A stretch of DNA of 64,000 nt from Perilla frutescens (lineage: Eukaryota > Streptophyta > Magnoliopsida > Lamiales > Lamiaceae): the NCBI GenBank assembly GCA_026008535.1, contig BRKX01000004.1, forward strand, positions 30,632,501-30,696,500, in the 5' to 3' direction. A model generated the notes under the pieces. That model worked only from the letters and a program-made list of their open reading frames with translations. It made no database searches and was not told where the DNA came from. Shown piece by piece: positions 33,420 to 44,756 of the stretch. The position numbers and the translations under genes were made by a program. Position 1 is the stretch's first letter. Every line of letters starts with the position of its first letter.

Positions 33420-34839
33420 TGTTGGGGTTTTTTCGAATTAAACCACCACAGGATCTATTTGGTTGTTCTTTAATCCTAATGTCATGTATGTCATATATTT
33501 ATGCATCTAATATGTTTGAATAAATTAAGTTCAATTAAACATGCAATCCGATTTTTTGATTCTACTGAAAACGGAAACATAGAATACCAAAAAACACTTG
33601 CAATTGAATGTCAGATTGAGGACAAGATTAAAGGTCTAATCTTGCTATTGTATGTATGAAAAACAGCGCCCCTTACTGTGCAATTTGACTTCTTGATCTT
33701 CTGCTGTATTCCCGGACTGTATCTAGATTCAGGGTGGACTGAAATCTACTAGATAGGTATAGATACTATGGAGATAAAGAGAACACAAGAGGGCTGATTA
33801 CTTACTTGTAAAATTTCATCCGACACCTCCTTATAAATAAGGAGGTGGTCAAAATTATAGTGTCCCAACTTTACTGGGTTTGGGCCTCTATCTCTTTTTC
33901 TATCTCCAGTCCATTAAAATCATATTGGGCTATAACAGGGATCTAGAAGAATATTAAATTGGCCTACTAATTTATTTAATTCCCAATATCCAATAAACTT
34001 AGGGTATTATTAAATAAATCAAATATTACTTTTATTCCACTAAAGAAGTAATACTAACTTACCAATTTAATATATATTTGTGAATATGGTATCTTCTTTA
34101 GTTCAGCCATTCCGCGTGTTTAAGATCTACTGCTCATTATTAATTATGTATGTCTCTGACAGCTATAATTAATTAATATCTAAAACGTTGAGTAGTACCA
34201 CACAATCTTTATTCATGTACGGAATAAATTCCACCTGCAGGGTTTCACATGAACTTGTGTTTCCTTAAGATGACATCATCAATCTGGCACACCAGGACAC
34301 GGTACTTATATATATTGCATGACACATCGTATACACAAATGCTATTACCCAAGATATCGAGTTTATTGATTCTATCAAAGAATTTCACCCATTGATAAAT
34401 CAAAGCAATCATCAAAGCATATATATGTTCGCCAATAAATATAAGTTAAGAACCCGAACTCTGTAGATCTTTGTTCTCTCACTAATAGGCTCAGAGTAGA
34501 GAACAGTATCCTATCGTGATCCTTTTCAATACACTAACCCGTCTATTAGAATAATCAATTAGTCAAGACCAACTATTTATCAGGTTATTCTATGGTGTAC
34601 AAATTGAGTATTCAGGTCTATCTAAATTGTGAGCCTTTTAATACAATATAAGGATCTGATGATATGATCTTACCGTGTGTTCACCCATACCATATCATCT
34701 ACAATATAAGTATATGGAATATGCATAAACAATTATATAATAATGTAAATGCAAACAGTGACTGCAAAAGATTCAGTCTATATCATCGTATCATCACAAA
34801 AGTATACAAAGACATGTCTTCCAGTATACAAAACTAACA
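33420..34839 (-). mobile_element. Copia-2 3' LTR (1420 bp)
   Basis: It runs from TGTTGGGGTTTTTTCG to GTATACAAAACTAACA on the plus strand, the same family as the copia-1 LTR (24896-26265). The polypurine tract reads GTATAAGTGGGAGAT on the minus strand at 34840-34854, directly inside. The left flank GTGAG (33415-33419) should be the target duplication, but the right side of copia-2 has been lost. It contains a perfectly palindromic TATA box at 33824-33847. Confidence 0.9.
33824..33847 (-). promoter_or_regulatory. Palindromic TATA box of the copia-2 LTR
   Basis: CACCTCCTTAT and ATAAGGAGGTG form perfect 11-bp arms around AA. The TATA motif (TTATAAATA) is in the centre and so reads on both strands. 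The related LTR of copia-1 keeps an imperfect version at 25294-25321. Confidence 0.7.
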
Positions 34840-35400
34840 ATCTCCCACTTATACTTGAAGCATGTCTTTCAAGCATAATAACTAATTGGCAAACTATCAA
34901 AACAAAATAATAAACTCAAACTACGCCCCCTGGTCTGCATCTCACTCTCATTTTCTCCATGTGACCATCAAAGGTCTTAGCCTGAAGGCTCTTCATGAAT
35001 GGATCAGCTAAATTGTCCTCCTATGCAATGTGGACCACCACCATGTCTCCTCTCTTAATTATTTCTCGTATAAGATGGTACTTCCTTTCTATATGTTTAC
35101 TTGCCTTATGGGCTCTGGGTTCCTTCGAATTTGCCACTGCACCAGAATTATCACAGTATATCATGATGCTCTTAGGTAAATCAGGAACCACACTAAAGTC
35201 CAGTAGGAAGCTCTGGAGCCAGACAGCTTCTTTTGGAGCCTCAGAGGCAGCTACATATTCAGTTTCCATGGTAGAATCGGCAATGCATTTCTGCTCAATG
35301 CTTCTCCATGTAATGGCTCCGCCTCCTAAGGTAAACACATAGCCTGAGGTAGACTTACTCTGATCTTTATCGGATTAAAAATCTGAGTCCGTGTAACCTA
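34840..35400 (-). pseudogene. Copia-2 RNase H and 3' end of pol
   Basis: Copia RNase H, open at 35338-35021. Motifs are GGGAITWRSIEQKCIADST, ETEYVAASEAPKEAVWL (acidic active-site Glu), MIYCDNSGAVANSKEP (Asp) and KHIERKYHLIREIIKRGD. A stop follows GDMVVVHIA, and the terminal EDNLADPF segment continues to about 34950. This is the region whose homologous piece in copia-1 was hit by Tekay-1. Confidence 0.92.
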
Positions 35401-36571
35401 AAGGCATGAGACTATCAAAGCGGTATACCAGCATATAATCTCGAGTCCTTTTCAGGTACTTGAGAATATTCTTAACCGCAGCCTAGTGACCTTGTCCTGG
35501 GTTAGACTGATATCTGCTTACCATGCCGACATCATAACATATATCAGGCCTAGTGCATATCATAGCATACATCGAACTTCCCACAGCTGATGTATATGGG
35601 ACCTTCTTCATATCATCTATCTCAGACTGTGTTTGGGGACACATTTCCTTGGATAGATGGATTCCATGCCTAAAAGGTATAAAACCTTTCTTGGAATTTC
35701 GCATGCTAAACCTAGCTAGCACCGTATCGATATAGGTCATCTAAGATGGATAGAGCATCCTTTTATGGCGATCTCAAATGATCTTGATACCAAGGACATG
35801 TCCGGTTTCTCCTAGATCCTTCATATCGAACTACTTGGACAACCACACCCTTATGTTTGATAATGCCTTTTTATTGTTTCCAATAAGCAAGATATCATCA
35901 ACATATAGTATGAGAAAAACCACCACGTTTCCGTCACATTTCTTGTACACATAACTCTCATCCGGACTTTGCACGAATCTATATGACTGGATAACCTTGT
36001 CAAAACAGATGTTCCAAGACCTCGATGCCTGCTTAAGTCCATAAATGGATCTCTTAAGCTTGCACACTACGTGCTCTTGGCCTTTTGCAATGAAACCCTC
36101 TGGTTGCTTCATGTGGATGTTTTCCTCAAGACTTCCATTCAGGAAAGCTATCTTGACATCCATCTGCTAAATCTCATAATCCAAATGAGCGGCAATCGAT
36201 AAGAGAATTCGGATTGACTTAAGCATGGCTACTGGCGAAAAGGTTTCCTCATAATCGATCCCTTCTTTCTGAGTGTACCCTTTCACCACAAGTCTTGTCT
36301 TGAAGGTTTCAACCTTCCCGTCAGGTCCTCTCTTGCATTTGTAGACCCACTTACACCTAATGGGTTTTACCCCATCTTGTGGTTCTACAAGCTCACAGAC
36401 TTGATTGTGATCCATAGATCTAATCTCAGATTCCATTTTAGATTTCCAAGAATCTGCATCTTTATCTTGGATCACTTCATCATAGGTCCTGGGATCTAAT
36501 TTATTCAGTCCTTTAGGAAAATCCAAAGATTCACCCAAACCAATAAATCTATCAGGTTGGCATACAACCAT
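35401..36571 (-). pseudogene. Copia-2 reverse transcriptase
   Basis: Copia RT in three open pieces on the minus strand: 36571-36167 (RFIGLGESLDFPKGLNKLD, QVCELVEPQDGVKPIRCKW, YTQKEGIDYEETFSPVAML), 36163-35831 (DVKIAFLNGSLEE, SIYGLKQASRSW, catalytic ILYVDDILLIGN near 35890) and 35740-35483 (IHLSKEMCPQTQSEI, AMICTRPDI). A single stop separates the first two pieces. Frameshifts near 35830 and 35760 break the rest. The YVDD box is intact, and this copy is better preserved than copia-1. Confidence 0.93.
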
Positions 36572-37035
36572 CCCACTATAACGAGGTAGTTCTCGTGTAT
36601 CTGTGACACATTGTGCAGTGTCTTATGGTACCTCTTCTTGTACTACAGGTGTAGGATTTGATCATTCTCCTCTTAGCTCCTCAAGGATGAGTTCACTCCT
36701 TGGTTTATTGTTTATAACATAGTCTTCTTCTAGGAATTGAGCATTGGTGCTAACAATGATCTTCTGATCCTTAGGAATATAAAATAGACCACTTTTTGTT
36801 CCCTTAGGATATCTAACAAATAGCCACACATCAGTATGAGGTGCCAGCTTATCAGCTTCCTTATCCAGTACCTGTGCTGGGATACCTTAAATCCGAACAT
36901 GTCCTAAACTGAGCTTTCGTCCCGTCCAAAGTTTTGTGGGTGTAGAAGAAACTGATTTTGATGGAACCAAGTTAAGAATGTAGGCTGCTATTTTTATAGT
37001 ATATCCCTAGAATGAAATAGACAACTCCGAATAAC
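36572..37035 (-). pseudogene. Copia-2 integrase C-terminal remnant
   Basis: Degenerate minus-strand integrase C-terminal region, with counterparts of copia-1 VRLFVGYP and the KPSLGHFKIW segment. It is cut at 37035 by the LTR of the plus-strand Tekay-2. The integrase core, protease, gag and 5' LTR of copia-2 are absent from the window. They were presumably removed with the right part of Tekay-2. Confidence 0.75.
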
Positions 37036-37692
37036 TGTGATACCCCGTCTCTTTTTCTAAATTATAAATTATAATTTTCGAAAATGAATTTGAATTAACA
37101 TTGCTTGAATATTGATCATGTGAGTATGTTTGTATATTATGCCGTTGTTTTAATGCAGGTTGTTCCACTCGAGCTGATACGTCATAGCACGGTTACACTA
37201 TGCTGAGTGCATAATGGAATTTGAAATTTAACATTTAAATTGTCGAGTTATATGTTAATGAATGAGTGTGTTTATATTTAATTTTAATTTGACATACCTA
37301 AATTCTATGTAATTTTGGTATATGCATTAAATAAGTAGTGATTATGTTTTAAAAATTTAAGTTGTGTATTGTATGTGTTTTCGAAAATAGTATAAATCGA
37401 GGGTCTCGCTGAGTTTTGGTAGGGTTTCGTCCGGAGGTCATAACTTTTGACTTGGTTGGAACCACGAGGCCCATAAGTACTCAAATCGAAGCTCTTTCAA
37501 AAATCTACAGTCTGAGCATGACCAGAAAGCACAGCCCTATTCGAGTCGCGTTCTGAGGGGTCTACAGCGCGACCATGAAACGCGACCCCCTCGGTCGCGT
37601 GTCACCAGCTTCAGAGAGCCATTTTTCTTTGGCTAAAACCCGAACCCAAAACGCGACCACCTTTGGTCACGCCCCATTTGGGAATTTTCATT

Positions 37693-37703
37693 CTTTAAAT
37701 ACC
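37693..37703 (+). promoter_or_regulatory. TATA-like box of the Tekay-2 LTR
   Basis: CTTTAAATACC is followed by pyrimidine-rich sequence with CTCTCTTCTC about 35 bp downstream, a plausible transcript start. The minus-strand LTRs of Tekay-1 have an equivalent TTTTTAAACACT near 1608, 9100 and 18490. Confidence 0.5.
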
Positions 37704-39274
37704 CCACTTAACCATTTCACCCTCATTTCTCTCTTCTCTTTGACGATTTCTTCCTAAATTCTCTCAAGAAGTTCTTCAACTTTTGGGAGTGGATTCTACC
37801 ATCATCATCAATCATCTAAGGTAATGTAACACCACTTCGCTCTTGATGATTAAGCTCCATTCTTGTTGATTTGAGTTTAGGGTTTAAATCCCAAAAAAAT
37901 AAGGTTTTTCAATTCTAATGATCCTCATGCTTTGATATCTCAAACATATGGTTTATTTACTCCATTGAAGCTATATGTGAAGTTATATCGAATTCCTATG
38001 GTTCATTGTTGCTAGGGTTTGAATTTTTGCCCTAATTTTCCCTTGTTTTGTTGATGTTTGGTTGGAGGTGTTGTGATGCCTTTATGGAGTTGATTTTAAT
38101 GTATGATAGAGTCCTTAGATGAAGGTGTTTGTATTTGAAATATCGGGTTTAAAGGATTTAAATTGAGTCTTGATCTTGTGGTTTAAATGTGTGCACGTAA
38201 CGTGTTCGATTAAATACTTCAAAGAGTTTTAATGTATATTTTGAGTCCAAAATCATATTATGAGATGGTATATCCATGATTATGCATATGAATATGTATG
38301 AAGACCTTAAAGCAAAAGTATAGCATGAGTTTGGTCTAAATTATGATTTAATTGTATGACTCGACGTCTAAAATAAAAAGAGAATGGAAAGGTGCTAGGT
38401 GACGTGTTGGGGATCGAGGTGGACAACTTGTGTACCGCAAAGGAGTATTTCAAGGTTAAAAGGATTCGAAAGAGACCCTTTGGGGCCTAACAGAGATCCT
38501 TCGGGGTCGACAAAGAGAGCCTTTAGGGCAGAGATCCTTTAGGATCGAATATAGACCTGTTAACGGGGTCATCATGATGTTTAGACCCTACGGGGTTCAG
38601 ACTAGTCTCCACAAAGTAAAGAAAAGTCCATATGTTATATTTTCACTTGTGCAATTGGCTATAACTGTTTACAGTGTTCCCCACTGAGTATGTTGTTAAA
38701 TACTCACCACATTCATTCAATGAATTTTCAGGTTGAGGAGTCGAGGCCGGAGTAGGAGCGTTGTGAACACAAGAGAACTCCACAAGCTTGTGTTTAATTT
38801 TGCTTGCTTTTGAATATGCGTATTATTAGTATTATTACATTGATCATTCTTTCTGTTTTATGAACAATGATTATTGGGGATGGGAATAGCCCGATCTTTT
38901 GTGGTTATGCTATGTTTAACTCGATATAACATGTTAATGATTTAAAGGCGGGTCGGTTTACCTAGGAGCCTATGCTGTGTAAATATAGGTTGTTAAATTC
39001 CTATGCTATGTTTGTTAATTTAGGGTACTAGACGGGTGGCTTGTTTAAGACCTATGAGCCTGATAAGTTGGATGATTGTAAGAATGATGTGGATAGGTTT
39101 ATTAGATGCTTCTACTTAAATCTATGTTGTGTGACAAGGTAGATTCGATGGGTTGCATGTTATAATTGTGGAAGAAAATTTATATTCGGAATTATGATGT
39201 TATTTTCTCATAATGAAATTTGACCTTAGCTTCCGCTCAATCTATTAAGAGAACGCAAATGCATGTAAATGAAT

Positions 39275-39366
39275 TATATGTTTAGTGACGTGGCCAAATG
39301 GAGTAGTTTGGGGCGTTACAAGTATGTTAAGTGACGTGGCCAAATGGAGTGATTTGGGGCGTTACA
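39275..39366 (+). repeat. 46-bp tandem duplication of the LTR 3' end
   Basis: Two copies of a unit reading AAGTGACGTGGCCAAATGGA, then GTxxTTTGGGGCGTTACA, end at 39320 and 39366. They differ by a few bases. The second copy abuts the primer-binding site, so the first is the redundant one. Confidence 0.85.
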
Positions 39367-39369
39367 AAT

Positions 39370-39381
39370 CGGTATCAGAGC
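39370..39381 (+). other. Tekay-2 primer-binding site
   Basis: CGGTATCAGAGC, one base from the initiator-Met complement TGGTATCAGAGC, three bases after the LTR end. The spacing matches Tekay-1. Confidence 0.9.
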
Positions 39382-39908
39382 AGGTCTACGCTCCTGTAGA
39401 CTTGTTCTCTGTGTGTTTGATTTATGTATGAGAAATGTGGGTGATTGTTCACAACGGCTACTCGGCTTGACTCCGATCCTAAGGTATGTACTTTTAAAGA
39501 TTTTCATGTATGAGTAATATGGAATGGGGGGTGTGTATTATAGAGTGTGTCGGGAAAGAAGTTAGAGAAGTTAAAGAGTTGAATAAATCGTGATAGCATG
39601 ATAAAGAAAAGAAAGAATGGTCTGAAGTTGGACAAAAGAAAAGAAAAGAATAGTCCGAAGTTGGACAATAAAGATGAATGAATTGTATCTGCTGTCACGA
39701 TCAACTATGATGTTTTAAAAATTCCCGATACACGATTTAAAGAAATGAAATCTTGAAAGTTATGTGCTTTCTTGATTATGAAATGATGAAAAGTACTTTA
39801 GTAGTCCTCGAATTAGCCTGAAGAATGACATTAACTTAACGAGCTAGTGTGCCATGAAGCTATTCTGAGCTTAGCATTTCATGCAAAGATAGTGGTGAAT
39901 TGTTAAAG
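39382..39908 (+). other. Tekay-2 leader with gag deleted
   Basis: The leader matches Tekay-1 14312-14755 up to GAGCTAGTGTGCC (near 39850). It then jumps, at GCATTTCATGCAAAGATAG, to the sequence just upstream of the protease end (Tekay-1 position about 13147). About 1.15 kb covering gag and most of the protease is missing. No coding signal remains before 39940. Confidence 0.8.
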
Positions 39909-41423
39909 AGATTAATATTCCATCAGGAAAGAAAGTTTCTTCTAGCAAGTTGGAGTATGGTCTGAAGCCAGAAAACAATAATAAAGTGCTGAGAGCAGAT
40001 CTTCATGTCTTGGAGATGCATGTTTTCGACATAATCCTAGGTATGGATTGGTTGAGTGGGAATCATGCCACGATTCGATGTCGTGATCGTGAGGTCGAAT
40101 TTTATTTTCCGGGAGAGCCTAAGTTAATCTTTTATGGTGCAAGAACGAGATCAACTCAGAGAATCATTACATCAATGAAGGCAATGAAGTTGTTGAAGAA
40201 GAAAGGATATCAGGGATTTATCGTTAGCATAGTGAAGTCAAGGTCCACTAAGGTCCAGATGCCAGACGTGCCAGTGCTGAATGAATTTCCCGACGTATTT
40301 CCAAACGAGTTGCCAGGGATTCCTCCTAACCGTCAGATCGAGTTCACCATCGACCTAGTGCCAGGTACGGCACCAATATCTAAGGCTCTGTATAGAATGG
40401 CACTAAAGGAGTTGCAAGAGCTCAAAGTTCAACTTCAGGAGTTGCTTGACAACAAGTTAATCCGACCAAGCGTTTCACCATGGGGAGCACCTATGCTATT
40501 CGTGAAGAAGAAGGATGGGTCAATGTGAATGCGCATTGATTATAGAGAATTGAACCGGTTAACGATCAAGAACAAGTATCCGCTGCCGAGAATTGAAGAT
40601 TTGTTTGATCAACTGAAGGGAGCCGGTGTGTTTTTGAAGATCGACTTGAAGTCCGGCTATCATCAATTGAGGATCAAGGAGAGTGACATCCCAAAGACGG
40701 CATTTAGAACGCGTTATGGGCATTATGAGTTCACGGTGGTGCCTTTTGGATTGTCTGATGCACCGAGAGTCTTCATGGACTTGATGAATCGAGTGTTCCA
40801 TCCGTACCTCGACCAATTCATGATAGTTTTCATTGATGACATCTTGATTTATTCAAGAAGCAAGGAGCAGCATGTTGATCATCTCAGAATCGTATTGGAG
40901 ACGCTAAGGAAAGGAGAGTTGTATGCAAAATTTTCAAAATGCGGGTTCTGGTTAGAATGAGTGGCATTCCTTGGCCACATGGTGACATCAAATGGAATCG
41001 AAGTAGACCCATCAAAGGTGGAAGCCATAGCAATTGGAAGATGCCGTTGAATGTTAATTAAGTCCGAAATTTCCTAGGACTGGCGGGCTACTATAGAAGA
41101 TTTACTGAGGGGTTTTCCAAGACATCGAGTCCTTTGACGAGATTAACAAGGAAGGATGAGAAGTTCCAAGGGAGTGAGAAGTGTGAACAGAGTTTTCAAG
41201 AATTGAAGCGACGTCTCGTGTCAGCCTTAGTGTTGATCATCCCTGATGGGACTGAAGGCTTTGTCATTTACAGTGACGCCTCGAAGCAAGGACTTGGGTG
41301 TGTTCTGATGCAACATGGAAAGGTAGTGGTGTATGCATCTAGACAGTTGAAGGTGCACGTGTATAATTATCCAACGCATGATCTCAAACTAGCTGCTGTA
41401 GTTTATGCATTGAAGATTTGGCA
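39909..41423 (+). pseudogene. Tekay-2 protease end, RT and RNase H start (truncated pol)
   Basis: Plus-strand pol. 39950-40528 is open: LHVLEMHVFDIILGMDWLS (protease end), then the RT start PNRQIEFTIDLVPGTAPI and PSVSPWGAPMLFVKKKDGS. A TGA follows at 40526. The next piece, 40529-40960, has RIDYRELNRLTIKNKYPLP, GYHQLRIKESD and the catalytic VFIDDILIYSRSK box. After a stop near 40961, the connection and RNase H (VIYSDASKQGLGCVLMQ) continue to KIWQ. At 41424 the sequence leaves pol abruptly. Integrase, chromodomain and 3' LTR are gone. RT catalytic residues are intact. Confidence 0.92.
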
Positions 41424-41855
41424 GTTAAGTTGCTTGATGTTGTGTTGCTCGACTTTATCTTGGATCTTCTTTTCTTCTTGAGTGATTGAAGATGAACACT
41501 TTCTTTCTTGGGGATCCATTCAGAGATGAGGACTGGCAATCCATTCAGTGATTTGAATTGGTCTGTCTTGAATCACTAATGACACAGCCTTTCCATCTGC
41601 ATTTAGCTTTGCTTGTAAAAGAAACTCACTGACCAAGTCTTGTCTAAAGAATCTTGGTGGAGTTTCCAGATAGTGGTGAATTCCTATCTTCTGAAGATTC
41701 AGAAGAAGGTTTGGATTGTTTGATTCATTAAGAATCAGTTGGAATTTTTTCTTCCTCTCTAGGAATTTATCTCTCAATATTTGATCTTTGAATGAATTTA
41801 GAGAGCTAGGTAATTCGGCCATCTTTGAGGTTGGATTAATTTTGAAGAAATTCAA
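41424..41855 (-). pseudogene. Copia-3 accessory ORF B, 5' part
   Basis: Minus-strand frame open at 41855-41520. I prefer the internal Met at about 41822 (MAELPSS), because the other accessory ORFs of this type also start Met-Ala and the TATA-like site at 41881-41890 lies close upstream. Motifs are LRDKFLERKKKF, QKIGIHHYLE, QDLVSEFLLQ and PIQITEWIA, which follow the motif order of ORFs A and C. A stop after SPHL and then a Lys-rich stretch lead to the junction with Tekay-2 at 41424. The 3' half is at 33419-32857. The sequence between was lost with the copia-2/Tekay-2 right side. Confidence 0.6.
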
Positions 41856-42179
41856 GGATTTTGAGAGAGCTTTTGAGAGGGCTATAAATGAATTTTTGTC
41901 TGACAGGTTAAGAGTAGAAGGGTTTTTATGAGTGTTGAAGGAGACTCATAAATTTGATGGTTGAGGGAGTAATGACTGTTACCTTTTTCTTTTTGTCATT
42001 AGCTTTTAATGACCATGAAATGTGTCATTGTGTTGCAACGGTCAGAAATTTCAAAATAAATGCTGACTCAACATTTATTAAGAAATAAAAATAAACTTTT
42101 TGTTAGTCATCAAAAATTTGATAAACTGAGTTACAAGAAGTAAACTTAGGGCTTCTAATCAGTTGAACTTGATCAGCTA
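41856..42179 (-). other. Spacer between ORFs A and B with a TATA-like site
   Basis: About 320 bp, non-coding. Minus-strand CATTTATAGC at 41881-41890 is followed by CTCTCAAAAGCTCTCTC, a pyrimidine-rich leader-like stretch before the ORF B ATG. Further upstream, near 42030, is AACCGTTGCAAC-like sequence (CCGTTGCAACACAATG on the minus strand). The promoter reading is inference. Confidence 0.45.
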
Positions 42180-43248
42180 CTAGTCCTTCTTGTGCTCAGT
42201 TTTCTTTCTCTTGGCAACTGGTTCATTGGAGTTAGCTTCATGTTCCTCATCACTGCTTGATGGCTTAGCTTCAGCTTTCTCGAGTCCAGTGTGAGCTTGC
42301 AGCTTCTTGATCAACTCAGTGTTCAGTTTTACCTGTTGCTCTAGGTTGTGAATCAGTTCTTCATGATAGGCAATGAACTGAACCGTTGAGCTTTCTAGTT
42401 GGCCTTCGAGCTAGACTGCAGCAGTTGGGTCTTCATATTGAACTGCTATGCCTTCGTCTATGCCTTCAAACTGCAGTTCATCAGCTCTTAAATCAACTTC
42501 TTCTCCAGCTTCAGTTCCAATTAACTCTTCACATAGAACTATATGAGATTGCTCGGCATTTCCCAAACTGACTGTTTCTTTGAGGTTTGGCTCTAGAGGT
42601 GATACCCCATATTTTCAAAGCATAATTATGAAATTCCTAATTAATATTAGGAGTGATTGGAAAAAAGTTTAATGATGATTCAGGTGAAATGGATGTGAGA
42701 AATATCCGATATTAATCTTGTTTGAAAGATAGGGCCCAAGGAGTCCGTTGGTGTTTTTTTTAATTTTAATTTGAGTTTTATGGTTATTCTGATATTGAAA
42801 TGCGTAAAGAGTTAACTTATGAATAGTATTTTCTCGAAAAGACGTGATTTTGAATTTTTTTTTCAAATCATGTGTGTTCATTCAGATCAAGTTTTTAAAA
42901 GTCCTCCTTATGAAAAATTATCCAAGGAATCTATTCATGTTCTCATATGTTTGATTAGAGGCCAAACAAATGCTCGGGAGCATTTCTTATCTTTCTTTGT
43001 GAATAGTAATTTTCCGTTTCAAAAAGAAAATTCCTCTTCGATTTTTTTTACACGGCCTCTTTCTTTTTTTTATGATAGGTTGATTCAATAGTATTCGAAC
43101 CAACGAGTCTCCCGATATTTTTATATTTTGTCTCAGATGTCATTTGGACCTCTCCATTAAATAAAACAACTCTAATCGAATCCGAAAAATACTTTGTTAG
43201 TATTTTATATCCATATTTAATGATGGATATTTTATTTTCCACCTTGGC

Positions 43249-43258
43249 CTATAAAAGG
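43249..43258 (+). promoter_or_regulatory. TATA box of the 3.4-kb solo LTR
   Basis: CCTATAAAAGGG, a near-consensus plant TATA box, with CTCTCAGCCACACACTTC about 35 bp downstream as a likely start. The LTR promoter of this fragment could still drive transcription rightwards, antisense to copia-3. Confidence 0.7.
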
Positions 43259-44700
43259 GCTGCACCTCACCACCTTATCCCCTCATTTCTCTCAGCCACA
43301 CACTTCAAAGAAAAAAAAAGAGAAAGATCAAGAGTTAGAGAGAGAGAAGGAAGAAGAGAATAGGTGAGAGAGAGAGAGTTGGTGAGAGAGTGAGAGAGGG
43401 AGAAGGATCGGCCATGGGGGGAGGAAGCGGGAGGGAGCTGCCAGCTTCCAGTCACCGGACCGGCTGCCGGAGCATCGCTGGAAATACATCAGGTCGCCGG
43501 AATTTTGTCGGCAGCAGCAGCAGCCATCACCACTGACGCCACCACCCCTCACAGCCGCTTCACTTCGACACCCTCGTCTCGGTTCATTTCTCATCATCTT
43601 CTTTTAATTTTCGGATATGTTGTGTATTTATATGTGTTCTTTATTTCGTCTTTTCATGTCGTTGTGGAACGGTGGCCGGAAAGTGGCCAAATCGCTAGAA
43701 TACGGGCGTAGAAGCCGTTTCCGGGCAGATTCTGTAATATGCCATTTTGGGGCCTTTCGGGGTCCTGAATCGAAAAAGTTTCAACTGGAATGTTGTTCGG
43801 AATATTATTTTACATTGGGTTAGCATGTTGTTGAATTTTATTTTTGAATATCCCATCGTTTGAATTTTTGCCTAAAGCGTTATAAGCGTTAAAATTTTAT
43901 TTTGGAAAATGAGTTGTCGAAAAAAAATTCTAAATCTATATGATTTGATCCTCATATACTAAGGATTGCCTTTCTATTTATTTCATAATTTTGGATAAGT
44001 ATAGAGCCTTGTTGTAATTTTATTATCAAATTTCTAGTTGATTCGAATTTTTATCGAAAGTTTGTGATTTCGGAAAATTCCAAAATTTTTATATGTTAGT
44101 CTTTGCATGTCCAAGATTGTTCTCTATTAATTTTGTATTTTTTTTTAAAGAGTGTTATGCTTTGTTGAATTTTTGGGTAATTATTGAGAAAAGGTAGAGA
44201 CGACGGAGTACTGTCTTTTACCAACCTCTCGACCCGGTCAATCTCGAATAAATAAATTATCGAACCTCCTTTATATTTTGAGTGGAATAAAAGTCTCTAA
44301 AGTCGTGCAATCTGTAGCAACGTCATAGTTAAGGAAGGGATAAATCCTGATTTAATTTCTCATTAGACTTTAGGATCTTCGAGATAGATCGCTAAGTCGA
44401 TAATCGACTTTTGTAGGTAAACCTGAGCCTCAAGGGAACCAAGGGAAGAAACTACAGCTCGTTACCTCATCCTCTGAACAGTAATCGAGGTGGATAATAC
44501 TATACACATCTATGATTTGAGCTAGTGAGCTCTAGAAGCATGTTAGCGAAAATCGAAATATCCAATTAAATGATTTGATGCTCTGCCTGATTAGTCTCTG
44601 TACAATGAATTATTATGCTATGGGAATTGATGATATGAATTGTTATTTGAGCTCTTGAGCATGATATGTTATGGATGCTAGCATGAGGTGTTATATGGCC

Positions 44701-44756
44701 TATTGATTTGAGATATATAGATATATATATGAGATATATATATATATATATGATCA
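44701..44756. repeat. AT-dinucleotide-rich tract
   Basis: Runs of ATATAT broken by GAGATAT inside the solo LTR. Simple repeat. Confidence 0.85.

Larger units (their letters stand above)
37036..39366 (+). mobile_element. Tekay-2 5' LTR (2331 bp)
   Basis: A plus-strand LTR from TGTGATACCCCG to GGGGCGTTACA, the same family as Tekay-1 but clearly diverged. It is inserted in the integrase of copia-2 (left flank ATAAC). A CpG hairpin lies at 37580-37600 and a TATA-like CTTTAAATACC at 37693-37703. The 3' end is duplicated: one LTR end at 39320 and a second at 39366, 46 bp apart. The primer-binding site follows the second. Confidence 0.9.

Noticed and set aside
43505..43823. Possible exon after the TATA box of the 3.4-kb LTR
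   Set aside because: The ORFs are short, overlap in two frames and lack homology. The flanking ends show that the whole stretch is an LTR.
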